Source: Carnobacterium pleistocenium FTR1 (GTDB lineage: Bacteria > Bacillota > Bacilli > Lactobacillales > Carnobacteriaceae). Taken from it: a stretch of DNA of 64,000 nt. A program made the position numbers and the translations under genes. The stretch is from NCBI RefSeq assembly GCF_000744285.1, contig NZ_JQLQ01000002.1, forward strand, positions 1,798,001-1,862,000, written 5' to 3'. Under the pieces are notes generated by a model that was given only the letters and a program-made list of their open reading frames with translations, made no database searches and was not told the origin of the DNA. Positions 7,509 to 17,559 of this stretch are shown here, one piece after another (position 1 is the first letter of the stretch; each line of letters starts with the position of its first letter).

Positions 7509-8489
7509 CTAAAAATTAGAAAGGCTTTCAATAAATTCACGGTAAACTTTATCTTCACCAAACGATTCAATACGAGCGTTATCTAATTTATGTTCCAAAA
7601 TATCTTCTAATGAGATAGAAACTTTGTTAAGGAATGTCGCATTTCCAATTAAATCCATCCAGTAAGTCCCATCTTCTTTTTTATGAACGATTGTTTGAAC
7701 CATTCCACCAGGATTTTTCACTTGAATTTTTTCTTCTAAAATACCGTCTTTTAGTAATACATATATTAAGCTGCTCGCTGCCATTGCTGTTCCACAAGCA
7801 TTTGTGAAACCGACACCTCTTTCGAATGTACGAACAAATATTTCTTGATTAGCTAGTTCTTCCACAAAACTAATATTTACTCCATCAGGGAAATAAGGAT
7901 TCTTTCCGTTTAAATATCTTGCAAGTTTTTCAAACAGTGGGCTAGTCAATGTCTCATGATCAACAAAACTAATCAAATGAGGATTTGGAACTGCTACCGC
8001 TGAAAATCGCAGACTAGTCGATAACTCTGGTAATGATTGATCAATAAAGTTTTTCGATTCCCAATTAAAGGGTAACTTTTCTACGTCAAAAGATACCGGA
8101 GAAATTTCAACTTGAAAAGTTTGAATGTTTTCCCCTAACGCCTCCGCTTTTTTCACCTGTAAATCCGCGTGCATGGTTTCAACAACAAATTCATCTACCT
8201 TATTCTTTTCTGAAAGGTAACGTGCAATCGTTCTTAAGCCATTTCCACACATACTTGCTTCACTGCCGTCATAATTGATCACTCTCATGCTTTCGCCTGA
8301 CTCTTTTCGCTTAGCTGCACCTACTAAAAGAACGCCATCAGCACCCTTTAAAAGACCCGTACTACGATCTGAAATATTTTTCGTTACTGCTACTAACTCA
8401 TCTTGCGTTAAAGGTCTGTCAAGCAAGGTTTCATCTAAAATAAAAAACTCGTTTTCTGACCCATGGACTTTAATCAATTCTAATTGCAC
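7509..8489 (-). CDS. dapF: Diaminopimelate epimerase
   Basis: Converts LL- to meso-diaminopimelate, the last precursor step before MurE and lysine. About 326 residues from GTG 8489, which has AGGAGG 10 nt upstream; longer in-frame starts (to 8573) add a non-conserved hydrophobic tail and lie upstream of that ribosome site. The two catalytic cysteines are visible in MCGNGLRTIARYL and in NACGTAMAASS. The enzyme is longer than the 270-280 residue E. coli type, like other lactobacillal DapF proteins. It stands alone, 20 bp after the ileS terminator on the same strand. Together with the DNPR-type MurE in this window it supports a meso-DAP peptidoglycan. Confidence 0.92.
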   Translation of the reverse strand: MQLELIKVHGSENEFFILDETLLDRPLTQDELVAVTKNISDRSTGLLKGADGVLLVGAAKRKESGESMRVINYDGSEASMCGNGLRTIARYLSEKNKVDEFVVETMHADLQVKKAEALGENIQTFQVEISPVSFDVEKLPFNWESKNFIDQSLPELSTSLRFSAVAVPNPHLISFVDHETLTSPLFEKLARYLNGKNPYFPDGVNISFVEELANQEIFVRTFERGVGFTNACGTAMAASSLIYVLLKDGILEEKIQVKNPGGMVQTIVHKKEDGTYWMDLIGNATFLNKVSISLEDILEHKLDNARIESFGEDKVYREFIESLSNF

Positions 8490-8550
8490 TTTAATTGTAC
8501 CTCCTACTTTTTCTTTACCATATTTTACCATTTCAATAACATAATACAAT

Positions 8551-8593
8551 AAAAATGTGCATCCAAAGATCAATCTCTCGGATACACATTTTT
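8551..8593 (-). terminator. Terminator of ileS
   Basis: Imperfect stem of AAAAATGTGcATCC (from 8551) with GGATaCACATTTTT (to 8593), starting 10 bp after the ileS stop. A T-rich flank follows on the minus strand. Confidence 0.65.
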
Positions 8594-8602
8594 AGAATTG
8601 CT

Positions 8603-11386
8603 TTATTCTGCTTCAGGGATTAATGCTTCTGGAAAATGTTTTTCGACAATTGCGGCACAGCGAGCACAAAGAGTTGGTGCATTGTCAATAGTTCCAACTT
8701 CTTCTTTAATAGCACGACATCTTTCACATGTTTCTCCGTGAGCGTGTTCAACAACAACTGCAACAGATTCAGAACGGATAGCATTACTTGGAGCATCTTC
8801 AATTGATTCTGCAATTTCTAACTCTGAAACAATCAATAATTGAGCTAAATTGCTATTCAGTGAAACAAATAGGTCTTTTGTTTGTTCGGTTGGATAAAGT
8901 GTAACTTTTGCTTCAAAAGATTTCCCAATAATTTTTTCGTTACGGGCTTCTTCAAGCGCTTTTTGAACAACAACTCGAATGTCCATAAACGCATTCCAAC
9001 TATTCAACAATTCAGCTTCATTTTCGTAGGTATCGACTGCTGGTATTTCTGCTAATTGAACAAAGTCTTCCGATTCACTTAAGAATGACCAAATTTCTTC
9101 CGTCGTATGAGGAAGAATAGGAGTCAATAATTTTGTGATTTTTACTAAAACTTCATAGAATACTGTTTGCATAGCACGGCGTTCGTAAGCATCCTCAGCT
9201 TCAATATAAACAACATCTTTAGCAAAATCCAAATAAAATTGAGATAAATCAACTGTACAAAAGTTGTTGATCAATTGATAGATAGAAGAAAATTCATACT
9301 TCTCATAATGGCCTTCTACTTTTTCTACTAATTGATTTAAACGAACTAGCAGATATTTATCCACAGATCGTAAATCTTCAAATGCAACTTTATTTTCTGA
9401 AGGATCGTAGTCAGTAGTATTAGACAATAAGAAACGCATCGTATTACGAATTTTACGGTAAACTTCAGAAACTTGTTTTAGAATTTCATCACTTACACGC
9501 ACATCAGCTTGTGTATCTACACTAGAAACCCACAAACGGATAATATCTGCTCCCATTTGCTTGATCACCTTGCTTGGTGCGATAGTATTACCTATTGATT
9601 TACTCATCTTACGACCATTACCATCTAAAACCATTCCTTGAGATAGAACCGTTTTGTAAGGAGCTATTCCATTGATTGCTACACTTGTTGTAATACTTGA
9701 ATTGAACCATCCACGGTATTGATCTGATCCTTCAAGATACATATCAGCTGGAAAAGTTAAGTTTTCTCTTGCTCTTAATACGGCTTCATGAGAAGATCCT
9801 GAATCAAACCATACATCCATAATGTCAGTCTCTTTTGTAAAATTATTATTTGGACTTGAAGGATGAGTGAAACCCTCTGGCAATAAATCTTTTGCATCAC
9901 GTTCAAACCAAATATTTGAACCAAATTCTCCAAATAAAGCTGCTACGTGTTCAATTGTTTCAGGAGTAATGATTGGCTCTCCATTCTCACCATAGAAAAT
10001 AGGTAATGGAACTCCCCAAGCACGTTGACGTGAAATAACCCAGTCACCGCGATCACGCACCATATTGTACAAACGTTGCATGCCCCATTTCTGAACCCAT
10101 TCAACGCCTTCAACAGCTTTTAAGATGTCTCCGCGGAACTTATCAATAGATGCAAACCATTGCGGTGTAGCACGGAAAATAACCGGTTTCTTGGTTCTCC
10201 AGTCATGTGGGTAACTATGAGTAAAGAAGTTTAATTTCAATAGCGCTCCTTCTTTTTCTAGCCATTCTGTGATGACTTTGTTCCCTTTATCATAAAAGAT
10301 ACCTTCTAATCCAGGCGCTTCATCTGTAAAACAACCTTTATCATCAATAGGTGACAAAACAGCTAATTTATATTTTTGACCTGCAACAAAGTCATCGTCT
10401 CCATGCCCTGGAGCAGTATGGACAAGCCCAGTACCTGCTTCAAGAGTAACATGGTCCCCTAGAATCAAAAGAGATGTACGATCATACATAGGGTGTTTAG
10501 CGGTCATCAATTCTAGATCTTTTCCTTTTAATTCTTTAATGATTTCAAATTTATTCCAGCCAATTTCTTCTGCTACTACTTCAATTAAATCTTTTGCCAC
10601 CACATATTTCTTGCCATCTGCTACGACAACTGAATAATCGTAATCAGGGTGAACTGCAATTGCAAGGTTTGATGGAATCGTCCATGGCGTAGTTGTCCAA
10701 ATAATAAATGATGTGTCTTCATCAATCAGACCTTTTCCATCAACTACTTTAAATGCTACATAAATACTTGCTGATTTAACATCTTTGTATTCAATTTCAG
10801 CTTCTGCGAGAGCTGATTCACTAGAAGGTGACCAATAAATTGGTTTCAATCCTTTATAGATATAGCCTTTTTCAGCCATTTTTCCAAATACACGAATTTG
10901 CGCTTCTTCGTACTCTTTCGTTAGAGTTACATAGGGTTTGTCCCACTCTCCAGCTACTCCTAAACGTTTAAAATCTTCCTTTTGTTTATTCACTTGTTCC
11001 CAAGCATATTCCTCACATAATTTACGGAATTCAGCGACACTCATTTCTTTACGTTTGACACCTTTGTTCGTTAACGCTTGCTCAATAGGAAGTCCATGAG
11101 TGTCCCAACCTGGAATGTATGGAGATCTAAAACCTGACATAGATTTGTAACGAACAATGATATCCTTACTAATCTTATTCAGCGCATGTCCAATATGAAT
11201 ATTTCCATTTGCATACGGAGGACCATCATGTAAGACGAATGTTGGTTTACCCTCATTAATTTTTTGACGTTGTCCATAGATATCTAATTCTTCCCAGTTT
11301 TCTTGCCACTCTAATTCGCGAACTGGCAAATTTCCACGCATGGGAAATTTTGTGCTTCCTAATTGTAATGTTTCTTTCATTTTCAT
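8603..11386 (-). CDS. ileS: Isoleucyl-tRNA synthetase
   Basis: Charges tRNA-Ile and edits misactivated valine. About 927 residues, the normal bacterial length. Class I signatures: HIGH at about 64-67 ([10 protein letters not shown]) and KMSKS at about 593-597 ([10 protein letters not shown]). The editing domain lies between them ([15 protein letters not shown]). The C-terminal zinc knuckle is present, with CERC and CARC near residue 900. ATG 11386 is preceded by AAGGGG; an ATG two codons later is also possible. It follows divIVA, as is typical in Firmicutes, but has its own T-box leader (11485-11710), so expression should respond to uncharged tRNA-Ile. Confidence 0.98.
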   Translation of the reverse strand: MKMKETLQLGSTKFPMRGNLPVRELEWQENWEELDIYGQRQKINEGKPTFVLHDGPPYANGNIHIGHALNKISKDIIVRYKSMSGFRSPYIPGWDTHGLPIEQALTNKGVKRKEMSVAEFRKLCEEYAWEQVNKQKEDFKRLGVAGEWDKPYVTLTKEYEEAQIRVFGKMAEKGYIYKGLKPIYWSPSSESALAEAEIEYKDVKSASIYVAFKVVDGKGLIDEDTSFIIWTTTPWTIPSNLAIAVHPDYDYSVVVADGKKYVVAKDLIEVVAEEIGWNKFEIIKELKGKDLELMTAKHPMYDRTSLLILGDHVTLEAGTGLVHTAPGHGDDDFVAGQKYKLAVLSPIDDKGCFTDEAPGLEGIFYDKGNKVITEWLEKEGALLKLNFFTHSYPHDWRTKKPVIFRATPQWFASIDKFRGDILKAVEGVEWVQKWGMQRLYNMVRDRGDWVISRQRAWGVPLPIFYGENGEPIITPETIEHVAALFGEFGSNIWFERDAKDLLPEGFTHPSSPNNNFTKETDIMDVWFDSGSSHEAVLRARENLTFPADMYLEGSDQYRGWFNSSITTSVAINGIAPYKTVLSQGMVLDGNGRKMSKSIGNTIAPSKVIKQMGADIIRLWVSSVDTQADVRVSDEILKQVSEVYRKIRNTMRFLLSNTTDYDPSENKVAFEDLRSVDKYLLVRLNQLVEKVEGHYEKYEFSSIYQLINNFCTVDLSQFYLDFAKDVVYIEAEDAYERRAMQTVFYEVLVKITKLLTPILPHTTEEIWSFLSESEDFVQLAEIPAVDTYENEAELLNSWNAFMDIRVVVQKALEEARNEKIIGKSFEAKVTLYPTEQTKDLFVSLNSNLAQLLIVSELEIAESIEDAPSNAIRSESVAVVVEHAHGETCERCRAIKEEVGTIDNAPTLCARCAAIVEKHFPEALIPEAE

Positions 11387-11484
11387 CAAAGATCTACCCC
11401 TTATTTGTTAAATTTATCTTTCACACTCCAAAATGACATGCTCATCATACAACTGAGTTTTATCAATTGCAACTATTCTTATCA

Positions 11485-11710
11485 ATAAAAAAAGACTCCA
11501 CCCCTAGAGGGACGAAATCTTCGTGTTACCACCCAAATTCAGAAGAAAAAGCAATTTCTTATTCTTTTCTTCTCTTAAGTAATTGTATAACGTCAATTAA
11601 ACGGTTAATTTTACTCTAGTTCAAATTAACACTCATGGAGGATTTTACAAATAAAAGGGACTGTTAGACTTCCACTATTTTCTAACTCGCTTAATTAGTA
11701 TTCTATCGTT
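11485..11710 (-). promoter_or_regulatory. T-box riboswitch leader of ileS
   Basis: On the minus strand the conserved T-box element GGGTGGTAACACG (about 11521-11533) is followed by CGTCCCT, the other half of the antiterminator. The terminator form pairs AGATTTCGTCCC with GGGGTGGAGTCT, all pairs or G-U, followed by seven T (ending near 11485). About 170 nt upstream, reaching to the divIVA stop, would form stem I. I could not place the isoleucine specifier codon by eye. The leader is assigned to tRNA-Ile from the gene it precedes. Confidence 0.9.
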
Positions 11711-11735
11711 TTTATATTCCATTCACTGATTTACT

Positions 11736-12398
11736 TTATTTAGGAAACTCGATTGCTGGTAATGTACCTTCTTCTGAAGATTGTTCTTCTTCATGACTAT
11801 TTTCTGTATCTTCAGTACTAATCACTAGTGTTTCATTAATTGATTCCACATTAGTATTGACTGAGTTTTTTTCACTTTCGCTAACACTGGATAGGATTTC
11901 TTTTAATGTAGGAATATTCAGTACTTCTTCTTCTATAGGTTTTAGTAAATCATCCCATTCAGAATTTTTGACCATTTCTAACTGTGACTCTATCATAATC
12001 TGTAAACGTTGTTTAAAGACTCTGCTTTGTTTCCTTAGTTCATCTGTTTCTGCTGTGATTTTTCGAGCTTTAGAAACAGCTTCATCTAATAAACGATCAG
12101 CATTCTTTTCAGCCTCAAGACCAATAATATTTGCTTCTTTTGCTGCATTTTCTCTTAGCCTATCAGCTGCATCTTGAGCAACGATAATTGATTTATTTAA
12201 AGCATCCTGAAGATTGTTAAAATGGCCTACTTTCTCTTCAGAAAATTGCAATTCTTTTTCTAATTCACGTTTTTCTTTTAAAACCATTTCGTAATCTTTA
12301 ATGATTTGATCTAAATAATCATTCACTTGATCTTGATCATAGCCTCGCATCTTGACAGGGAACTCTTTGTTATGTATGTCTAAGGGAGTCAACACCAT
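11736..12398 (-). CDS. divIVA: Cell division initiation protein DivIVA
   Basis: Binds negatively curved membrane at the septum and poles and recruits division proteins. 220 residues. The N-terminal lipid-binding domain (about 1-60) has the signature PLDIHNKEFPVKMRGYDQDQ and VNDYLDQI. It is followed by a long coiled coil (about 35-160) and an acidic, probably disordered tail (about 175-220, TEDTENSHEEEQ). ATG 12398 has GGAGGTG 6 nt upstream; an ATG five codons earlier precedes that site and is rejected. It is the last gene of the dcw block before the ileS T-box. Confidence 0.96.
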   Translation of the reverse strand: MVLTPLDIHNKEFPVKMRGYDQDQVNDYLDQIIKDYEMVLKEKRELEKELQFSEEKVGHFNNLQDALNKSIIVAQDAADRLRENAAKEANIIGLEAEKNADRLLDEAVSKARKITAETDELRKQSRVFKQRLQIMIESQLEMVKNSEWDDLLKPIEEEVLNIPTLKEILSSVSESEKNSVNTNVESINETLVISTEDTENSHEEEQSSEEGTLPAIEFPK

Positions 12399-12480
12399 AT
12401 AAGACACCTCCAATTTTTAAATTTAACGTACTTTAGTATTAAACTAGCATAAACTTTCCCAGATGTAAATGAGTTGATCA

Positions 12481-13263
12481 TTATTTATACAAGATACCTA
12501 ATTGAAGACGCCATTTATCTTTCTTTGTTTTGCCTTCAATTTCTTGTACCTGTAATCGCCCATATCCACGAACTGAAACAATATCTAATAAACCAATTTC
12601 AAAATCAGGTCGGTTTAATTCTACCCAATTCAGCTTTACTTTACCTGATTCAATCATTTGTTTAGCCCGTTGTCTAGAGATTTTGAATACACTAGAAACA
12701 AGCGTATCTAAACGCATTGATGAAACCGTTTGACTTTCAATCGTCCAATTATCTACCGGTAATAAAATATCTGTATAATTTTTTTCTTCTATTCGAACGG
12801 CAACTTTTCCAATACTAATAACTTGTTGCTCAATGTAACTTTTTGTTGAATTTTCAACAAACACTTGCCAACGTGCTCCATCTGATATAATATCGCCAAA
12901 ATAATCTCTTTTTAACCCAGTCGAAAGCAATGTACCTAATACTTTTCCATGTGATAATGAAGCAAATTTTATAGGGTATCGTATCTCAAAGATAGTTATC
13001 TCAAAATCTTCCTGTTTTGGCGTGAAATACGCAGGACAGATGAAAGCTCTCACTCTCTCTGCCGCTTCATATCCACCAAAAGAATGAATAGTGATTTCAT
13101 CATTTTTTCCAACTATTGTTTTTACGATATGCAATTGGCGAGGATCTAAAAAATTTGTTAAATAGGGAGTATATTGATCTTCTACACTTCTTATCCATCC
13201 TATAACGTTATCAATAAAGGCTTGCTCTTCTTTTCTAAAATGTTGGTAAACATTTTCAATCAT
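12481..13263 (-). CDS. ylmH: S4-domain RNA-binding protein YlmH
   Basis: A 260-residue protein with the YlmH layout: an N-terminal region starting YQHFRKEEQAFIDNV, a middle domain with RQLHIVKTIVG, and a C-terminal S4 RNA-binding domain at about 182-245 (MRLDTLVSSVFKISRQRAKQMIESGKV is the recognisable stretch, split here: RLDTLVSSVF, RQRAKQMIESGKV). YlmH homologues bind ribosomes/RNA and have been linked to rescue of stalled translation in Bacillus; the cell-division link comes from its fixed place between yggT and divIVA. The start is preceded by an AGGAGG-like site in the 20-bp gap after yggT. Confidence 0.93.
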   Translation of the reverse strand: MIENVYQHFRKEEQAFIDNVIGWIRSVEDQYTPYLTNFLDPRQLHIVKTIVGKNDEITIHSFGGYEAAERVRAFICPAYFTPKQEDFEITIFEIRYPIKFASLSHGKVLGTLLSTGLKRDYFGDIISDGARWQVFVENSTKSYIEQQVISIGKVAVRIEEKNYTDILLPVDNWTIESQTVSSMRLDTLVSSVFKISRQRAKQMIESGKVKLNWVELNRPDFEIGLLDIVSVRGYGRLQVQEIEGKTKKDKWRLQLGILYK

Positions 13264-13283
13264 AAGAAAAACACCTCCTTCAT

Positions 13284-13568
13284 TTAAGAAATAATCCTAG
13301 CAATCAACTGAAAGAGTGAAAACAATCCACTTTTAGCTAAATTTAAAACAATCAATGCAACAATTCCTGAAAAGTTTATCATACCAATTGGCGGAATAAA
13401 TCTTCTAAAGAAATTTAAATATGGCTCACAAATCGTTGATAATATTTGGCCAAACTTAGATTGATAAGCCCCAGGAAACCAAGACATCAAAATATAAACT
13501 ATAATTAGTGTAGAATATATATCTAAGCCTCTAGAAAGTACTGTATATAATAACGATAAATAATCCAC
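13284..13568 (-). CDS. YggT family membrane protein
   Basis: A 94-residue protein with two hydrophobic segments (about 12-30 and 64-90) flanking the conserved loop SWFPGAYQSKFGQILSTICE and NFFRRFIPPIGM, diagnostic of the YggT family (PF02325; YlmG in Bacillus). Members are conserved in bacteria and plastids and are linked to membrane or thylakoid organisation and division; the mechanism is unknown. It lies between sepF (21 bp upstream) and ylmH, the usual order, and is surely co-transcribed with the division cluster. Confidence 0.93.
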   Translation of the reverse strand: MDYLSLLYTVLSRGLDIYSTLIIVYILMSWFPGAYQSKFGQILSTICEPYLNFFRRFIPPIGMINFSGIVALIVLNLAKSGLFSLFQLIARIIS

Positions 13569-13589
13569 TATCTGTTTTTCCTCTTTTCT

Positions 13590-14075
13590 TTAATAAAAAT
13601 CTTTTTCTTGCATTACATCTGATATGACACCATCAATTTCAACATTTTTAGGAGTACACAAGAAAATTTCTTCTCCAACTCGTTGAATATCACCACTTAT
13701 AGCATAAATCGTACCCGTTAAAAAATCAACGATTCTTTTAGCTTGATCTTCTTCAATACGAGTAAAATTTAAAATTACTGATTGATTACTCAGTAGGAAA
13801 TCTGCTATTTCTTGAACTTCGGAGTAAACTCTAGGTTCAAAGACAACAATTTTTGATTGATAAGGATTTTCCGGATTTTTCATTGCCACAACTTTATTTG
13901 TTTTTGCAGATTCGCGACGTGTATTCAAAGCACGTTGATTTTTAACTTCATGTTTTTCTTCATTTTCTCTAACCTTAGTTGAAGTCTTTTCCTTATTATT
14001 TGCTGCTTTTTCTATTTCAAACTCTTCTTCATCATTTAACCCGAAAAATTGAGTGAAATTATTTATCATGCCCAT
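13590..14075 (-). CDS. sepF: Cell division protein SepF
   Basis: Membrane-anchored FtsZ partner that shapes the septal ring. 161 residues. The N-terminal amphipathic membrane-binding helix is MGMINNFTQFFGLNDEEE, followed by a variable charged linker (about 20-70). The globular SepF core (about 75-150) has SKIVVFEPRVYSEVQEIADF, VILNFTRI and DFLTGTIYAI. It sits directly after yggS and before yggT, the standard ylm order. The lactic-acid-bacterium role as a second anchor for FtsZ besides FtsA is family knowledge. Confidence 0.95.
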   Translation of the reverse strand: MGMINNFTQFFGLNDEEEFEIEKAANNKEKTSTKVRENEEKHEVKNQRALNTRRESAKTNKVVAMKNPENPYQSKIVVFEPRVYSEVQEIADFLLSNQSVILNFTRIEEDQAKRIVDFLTGTIYAISGDIQRVGEEIFLCTPKNVEIDGVISDVMQEKDFY

Positions 14076-14120
14076 TTAAAGTCCTCCTTTTTAAATCGAT
14101 TCTATTTTTTCAATCGATTC

Positions 14121-14795
14121 TTATTCAAAAAAAGACGTTCCAATTCGAACAAAAGTTGCTCCTTCTTCAACAGCTATTGTGTAATCTTTACTCATCCCCA
14201 TACTAAGTTCAGTACAAGGTGCGTATGGTAGGGCTTTATCTTTAATTGATTCTTGCAATTTTCTTAAAACAACAAAAGCAGAACGGATAACCGTTTCGCT
14301 AGCATTTAATGGCGCTATCGTCATTAAACCTACCACTTTTATTTTTGAATACTGTGAGAGACTTTTTATGAAATCATCCAGTTGATTCGGACTTATTCCA
14401 CTTTTCGTTTCTTCACCAGTTACATTAACTTGAACAAAACAAGAGACAGATTTCTCTGCTCTCTTTTCAATCTCTTCAGCTAAAGATAAACGATCAAGAG
14501 CGTGAAAGTAATCAATTTTATTGATTACTTTTTTCACTTTTCTTGTTTGTAAATTTCCAATAAAATGCCAAACTAGTCGTTGATCATTCAACTCTTTTTG
14601 CTTCAAATCTAATCCTTCTGGTCGATTTTCAGCAAGATGGTCATAACCTTCTTCAATTGCAGCTAAAGCTTGCTCACTAGAGACACTTTTAGTTACTGCA
14701 ATAACTTGTACATCAGAACGTTTTCGATTGGATTTTTCCAGTGAAAGATTTAACATTTGCTCAATCTTTCGACTATTTTCTTTTACCGAACTCAT
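14121..14795 (-). CDS. YggS family pyridoxal 5'-phosphate homeostasis protein
   Basis: A 224-residue single-domain alanine-racemase-like TIM barrel. The PLP lysine is K36 in VIAVTKSVS, and other family marks are WHFIGNLQTRKVK, QVNVTGEETKSG and ELSMGMSKDYTIAVEEGATFVRIG (here in parts: LSMGMSKDY, GATFVRIGTSFF). It binds PLP and buffers cofactor and amino-acid pools without a known reaction. It starts 2 bp after the ftsZ stop and belongs to the ylm (division) group (YlmE in Bacillus). The usual GENxVQE motif reads AENRPEG here, a mild departure. Confidence 0.94.
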   Translation of the reverse strand: MSSVKENSRKIEQMLNLSLEKSNRKRSDVQVIAVTKSVSSEQALAAIEEGYDHLAENRPEGLDLKQKELNDQRLVWHFIGNLQTRKVKKVINKIDYFHALDRLSLAEEIEKRAEKSVSCFVQVNVTGEETKSGISPNQLDDFIKSLSQYSKIKVVGLMTIAPLNASETVIRSAFVVLRKLQESIKDKALPYAPCTELSMGMSKDYTIAVEEGATFVRIGTSFFE

Positions 14796-14797
14796 TT

Positions 14798-16057
14798 TTA
14801 TTTACGACGTCTTCTGAAGAATGGAGGAGTATCAAGATTATCCTCATCTTGATGATTATTTTGGTCTTTCTTTTCTTCTCGTTTAAAAATATCAAATTCA
14901 GGGTTCTCATTTTGTTGATTCAAATCATTTGATTGAGTTTTAACTCTTTGATCACGTAAACTAGGTTCACGACGAATATCCCAATCACCAAAAGGATCTT
15001 TTGTGTGCTCAGATTGCACAGCTGAAGTTTCAGGATTACTTCTTTGTGCAGAGCTATTTCTATTTCTTTCGCTTGTTTGTGGTTTTACTTCTTTCATTTT
15101 ACCTGCATCGATACCAGTTGCAATAACCGTTACGATAACATCATCACCTAAGTTTTCGTTAATAGAAGTTCCAAAAATGATATTCACTTCCGTAGTAGAT
15201 GCTGCTGAAACGATGTCCGATGCATCTTGTGCTTCAAACAAAGTCAAATCAGAGCCACCCGTAATATTTAACAATACAGATTCTGCTCCATCAATTGAAA
15301 CTTCTAATAGTGGAGAAGATATCGCCTTTTTAGTCGCTTCAACTGTACGATTTTCACCGCTAGCCATACCGATACCCATCAATGCTGAACCTTGGTTTTC
15401 CATCACTGTTTTTACATCAGCAAAATCTAAATTCACATATCCAGGAGCTGTAATTAAATCTGAAATTCCTTGTACACCTTGTCGCAAAACGTTATCCGCT
15501 TCATGGAATGCTTCAAGCATTGGCGTTTTTTTATCAACCATTTCTAATAAACGATTGTTAGAAATAATAACTAAAGTATCTACATGCTCTTTCATTTGTG
15601 CTACGCCTTCCGCAGCGAAGCGTCCACGTTTAGGTCCTTCAAAAGTAAAGGGTCTCGTAATGACACCTACTGTTAAAGCGCCTTGTTCTTTAGCAATACG
15701 AGCCACAATTGGTGCAGCACCCGTACCTGTTCCGCCACCCATACCAGCAGTTACAAAAATCATATCTGCTCCACGCAAGGCTTCAGCAATTTGTTCTTCG
15801 CTTTCTTCTGCTGCTTTACGTCCGATTTCAGGATTTGCCCCTGCTCCGAGTCCGCGTGTTAATTTGGGCCCTAATTGGATTTTAATTTCGGCATTTGAAC
15901 CTGCTAGTGCTTGTAAGTCGGTATTTACTACAATAAATTCTACACCTTGTACATTTTCATCAATCATACGGTTAACAGCGTTATTACCCGCTCCACCAAC
16001 ACCTATTACTTTAATTATCGCTCCATTAGCTGGATTTGTATCAAATTCTAAGTCCAT
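14798..16057 (-). CDS. ftsZ: Cell division protein FtsZ
   Basis: Tubulin-like GTPase that forms the Z ring. 419 residues. The GTP-binding signature is [10 protein letters not shown], preceded by [13 protein letters not shown] near residue 20. The C-terminal domain (about 210-320) is followed by a long, charged, variable linker rich in N and Q (about 325-400) and a C-terminal peptide [11 protein letters not shown] that binds FtsA/SepF. ATG 16057 has AGGAGG 7 nt upstream; an in-frame ATG nine codons earlier overlaps that site and is rejected. ftsA ends 35 bp upstream; yggS starts 2 bp downstream. Confidence 0.98.
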   Translation of the reverse strand: MDLEFDTNPANGAIIKVIGVGGAGNNAVNRMIDENVQGVEFIVVNTDLQALAGSNAEIKIQLGPKLTRGLGAGANPEIGRKAAEESEEQIAEALRGADMIFVTAGMGGGTGTGAAPIVARIAKEQGALTVGVITRPFTFEGPKRGRFAAEGVAQMKEHVDTLVIISNNRLLEMVDKKTPMLEAFHEADNVLRQGVQGISDLITAPGYVNLDFADVKTVMENQGSALMGIGMASGENRTVEATKKAISSPLLEVSIDGAESVLLNITGGSDLTLFEAQDASDIVSAASTTEVNIIFGTSINENLGDDVIVTVIATGIDAGKMKEVKPQTSERNRNSSAQRSNPETSAVQSEHTKDPFGDWDIRREPSLRDQRVKTQSNDLNQQNENPEFDIFKREEKKDQNNHQDEDNLDTPPFFRRRRK

Positions 16058-16092
16058 TCCATTTCCTCCTACTACTGTTTGCATATATTTGT

Positions 16093-17415
16093 TTAATCAA
16101 AGAAATTCGAGATAAAGCTTTTGGCCTTATTGCTCCATTTGTCTTCTTTTTTCTTTACACGTTTTTCTTTTTCAAATTCTAAGGGACCTGTTTCATCATC
16201 TTCTGCTGTGTATTCTAATTTAGCATTATTCGAAGTATTTTCTTTTTTCGTAATGCCTAATTGATATTCTTTAACAATTTGATTGATTTCATCTAAGTTG
16301 GCTTCGTACTGGATCAATCCTATCCCAGTCGTAAAGGCTGGATAGCGCATACCCATTTGATTAGGTATGTAAATTTTCACTGGGATTTCAAAAATGTCTT
16401 CAGCCAATTCTACTATACCAGGTATAGCAGCAGCTCCTCCAGTTAAGATAACTCCTCCTGGTAAATCTCTTGCTCCTACTTTGTCCAACTCATTTTTGAT
16501 TTTTTCAAAAATTTGAATCAAACGTGCTTCTATAATTTCTGACAAATAACGCTCATCTATTTTTACGGGCTGGCTTTTGCCAATCACTTCTACTGGAAAT
16601 TTTTCTTCTTGAGAAGTTTCTTCAGGTAAAGCATATCCATAGTCACGCTTGATTCTTTCAGCATTTTCGATAGTGGTATTTAAAACAACTGATATATCCT
16701 TCGTTACGTAATCTCCACCTTCTTGATCTACATATGTGTATTTCAACTGATGGTCATGCATAACTGAAGCAGTTGTTTGTCCACCTCCCATATCTACTAA
16801 AATTGTACCAAAATCTCGTTCACCGCTAGACATAGCTACACTACTTGCTGCTAGAGGTTGCATAACAATATTTTGAATTTGCAAACCCGCTTTTTCTACA
16901 CAACGTTTTGTATTATGAATGATTGTTTTAGGTCCGGTCAACATAACAGCATACATTTCTAGCCGGACACCAATCATTCCTCTTGGATCTTTGATGCCAT
17001 CAAAACCATCAACAATAAACTCTTCAGGTAAAATAGTTAAAATTTCTCTTTCAGGTGGAACTGATTTTACCATTGCAGCTGCCAAAACGTTCTGAACATC
17101 TACTTCAGTAATTTCTCGATTCTCTCCCGATACTGCTATCATTCCATGGCAAGTTTCTATTTCAACAGAATTACTTGGAATACCGACCACAACATTATAA
17201 ATATCTACATTTGCTTTTTGTTCTGCTTGTTTAATAGCTTTATTAATTGATTGTACAGTTTTATCAATATCAACGATGATTCCGCGATTTAAACCTTCTG
17301 ACTTTTCATTTCCTACTCCAATAATATTCATTTGGCCATTATTATATTCAGCTACAACTACTTTTATTGAAGTGGTTCCAATATCTAGACTTACATACAT
17401 TTCAGTAGCTCGCAT
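16093..17415 (-). CDS. ftsA: Cell division protein FtsA
   Basis: Actin-like ATPase that tethers FtsZ to the membrane. 440 residues: [18 protein letters not shown] (phosphate-1 loop) at the N-terminus, the SHS2/1C insertion (about 85-165), [16 protein letters not shown] (phosphate-2) and [11 protein letters not shown] (adenosine motif). After a charged linker (about 395-425) comes an amphipathic C-terminal helix [10 protein letters not shown] for membrane binding. ATG 17415 has AGGAGG 9 nt upstream; a second ATG five codons in is possible. It precedes ftsZ by 35 bp. The 140-bp gap before it (17416-17559) may hold a secondary promoter, but I see no clear one. Confidence 0.97.
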   Translation of the reverse strand: MRATEMYVSLDIGTTSIKVVVAEYNNGQMNIIGVGNEKSEGLNRGIIVDIDKTVQSINKAIKQAEQKANVDIYNVVVGIPSNSVEIETCHGMIAVSGENREITEVDVQNVLAAAMVKSVPPEREILTILPEEFIVDGFDGIKDPRGMIGVRLEMYAVMLTGPKTIIHNTKRCVEKAGLQIQNIVMQPLAASSVAMSSGERDFGTILVDMGGGQTTASVMHDHQLKYTYVDQEGGDYVTKDISVVLNTTIENAERIKRDYGYALPEETSQEEKFPVEVIGKSQPVKIDERYLSEIIEARLIQIFEKIKNELDKVGARDLPGGVILTGGAAAIPGIVELAEDIFEIPVKIYIPNQMGMRYPAFTTGIGLIQYEANLDEINQIVKEYQLGITKKENTSNNAKLEYTAEDDETGPLEFEKEKRVKKKEDKWSNKAKSFISNFFD

Positions 17416-17559
17416 TCATTGAAACCTCCTATATCATTATTTTTTATTAAAACCTATAGTAATACCAATTTTAACATAAGCGTTATCAATTTACGAAGTA
17501 TTTCCTTTATTTTTTTCTGTTTATATCAAACATCATCTACTTATTTTGTAGAACTCAAT

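Noticed and set aside
15003-16115. Long open frame (370 codons) on the + strand opposite ftsZ
   Set aside because: It mirrors the ftsZ codons exactly, has low-complexity composition of an antisense shadow, and no promoter or ribosome site; ftsZ is unmistakable.
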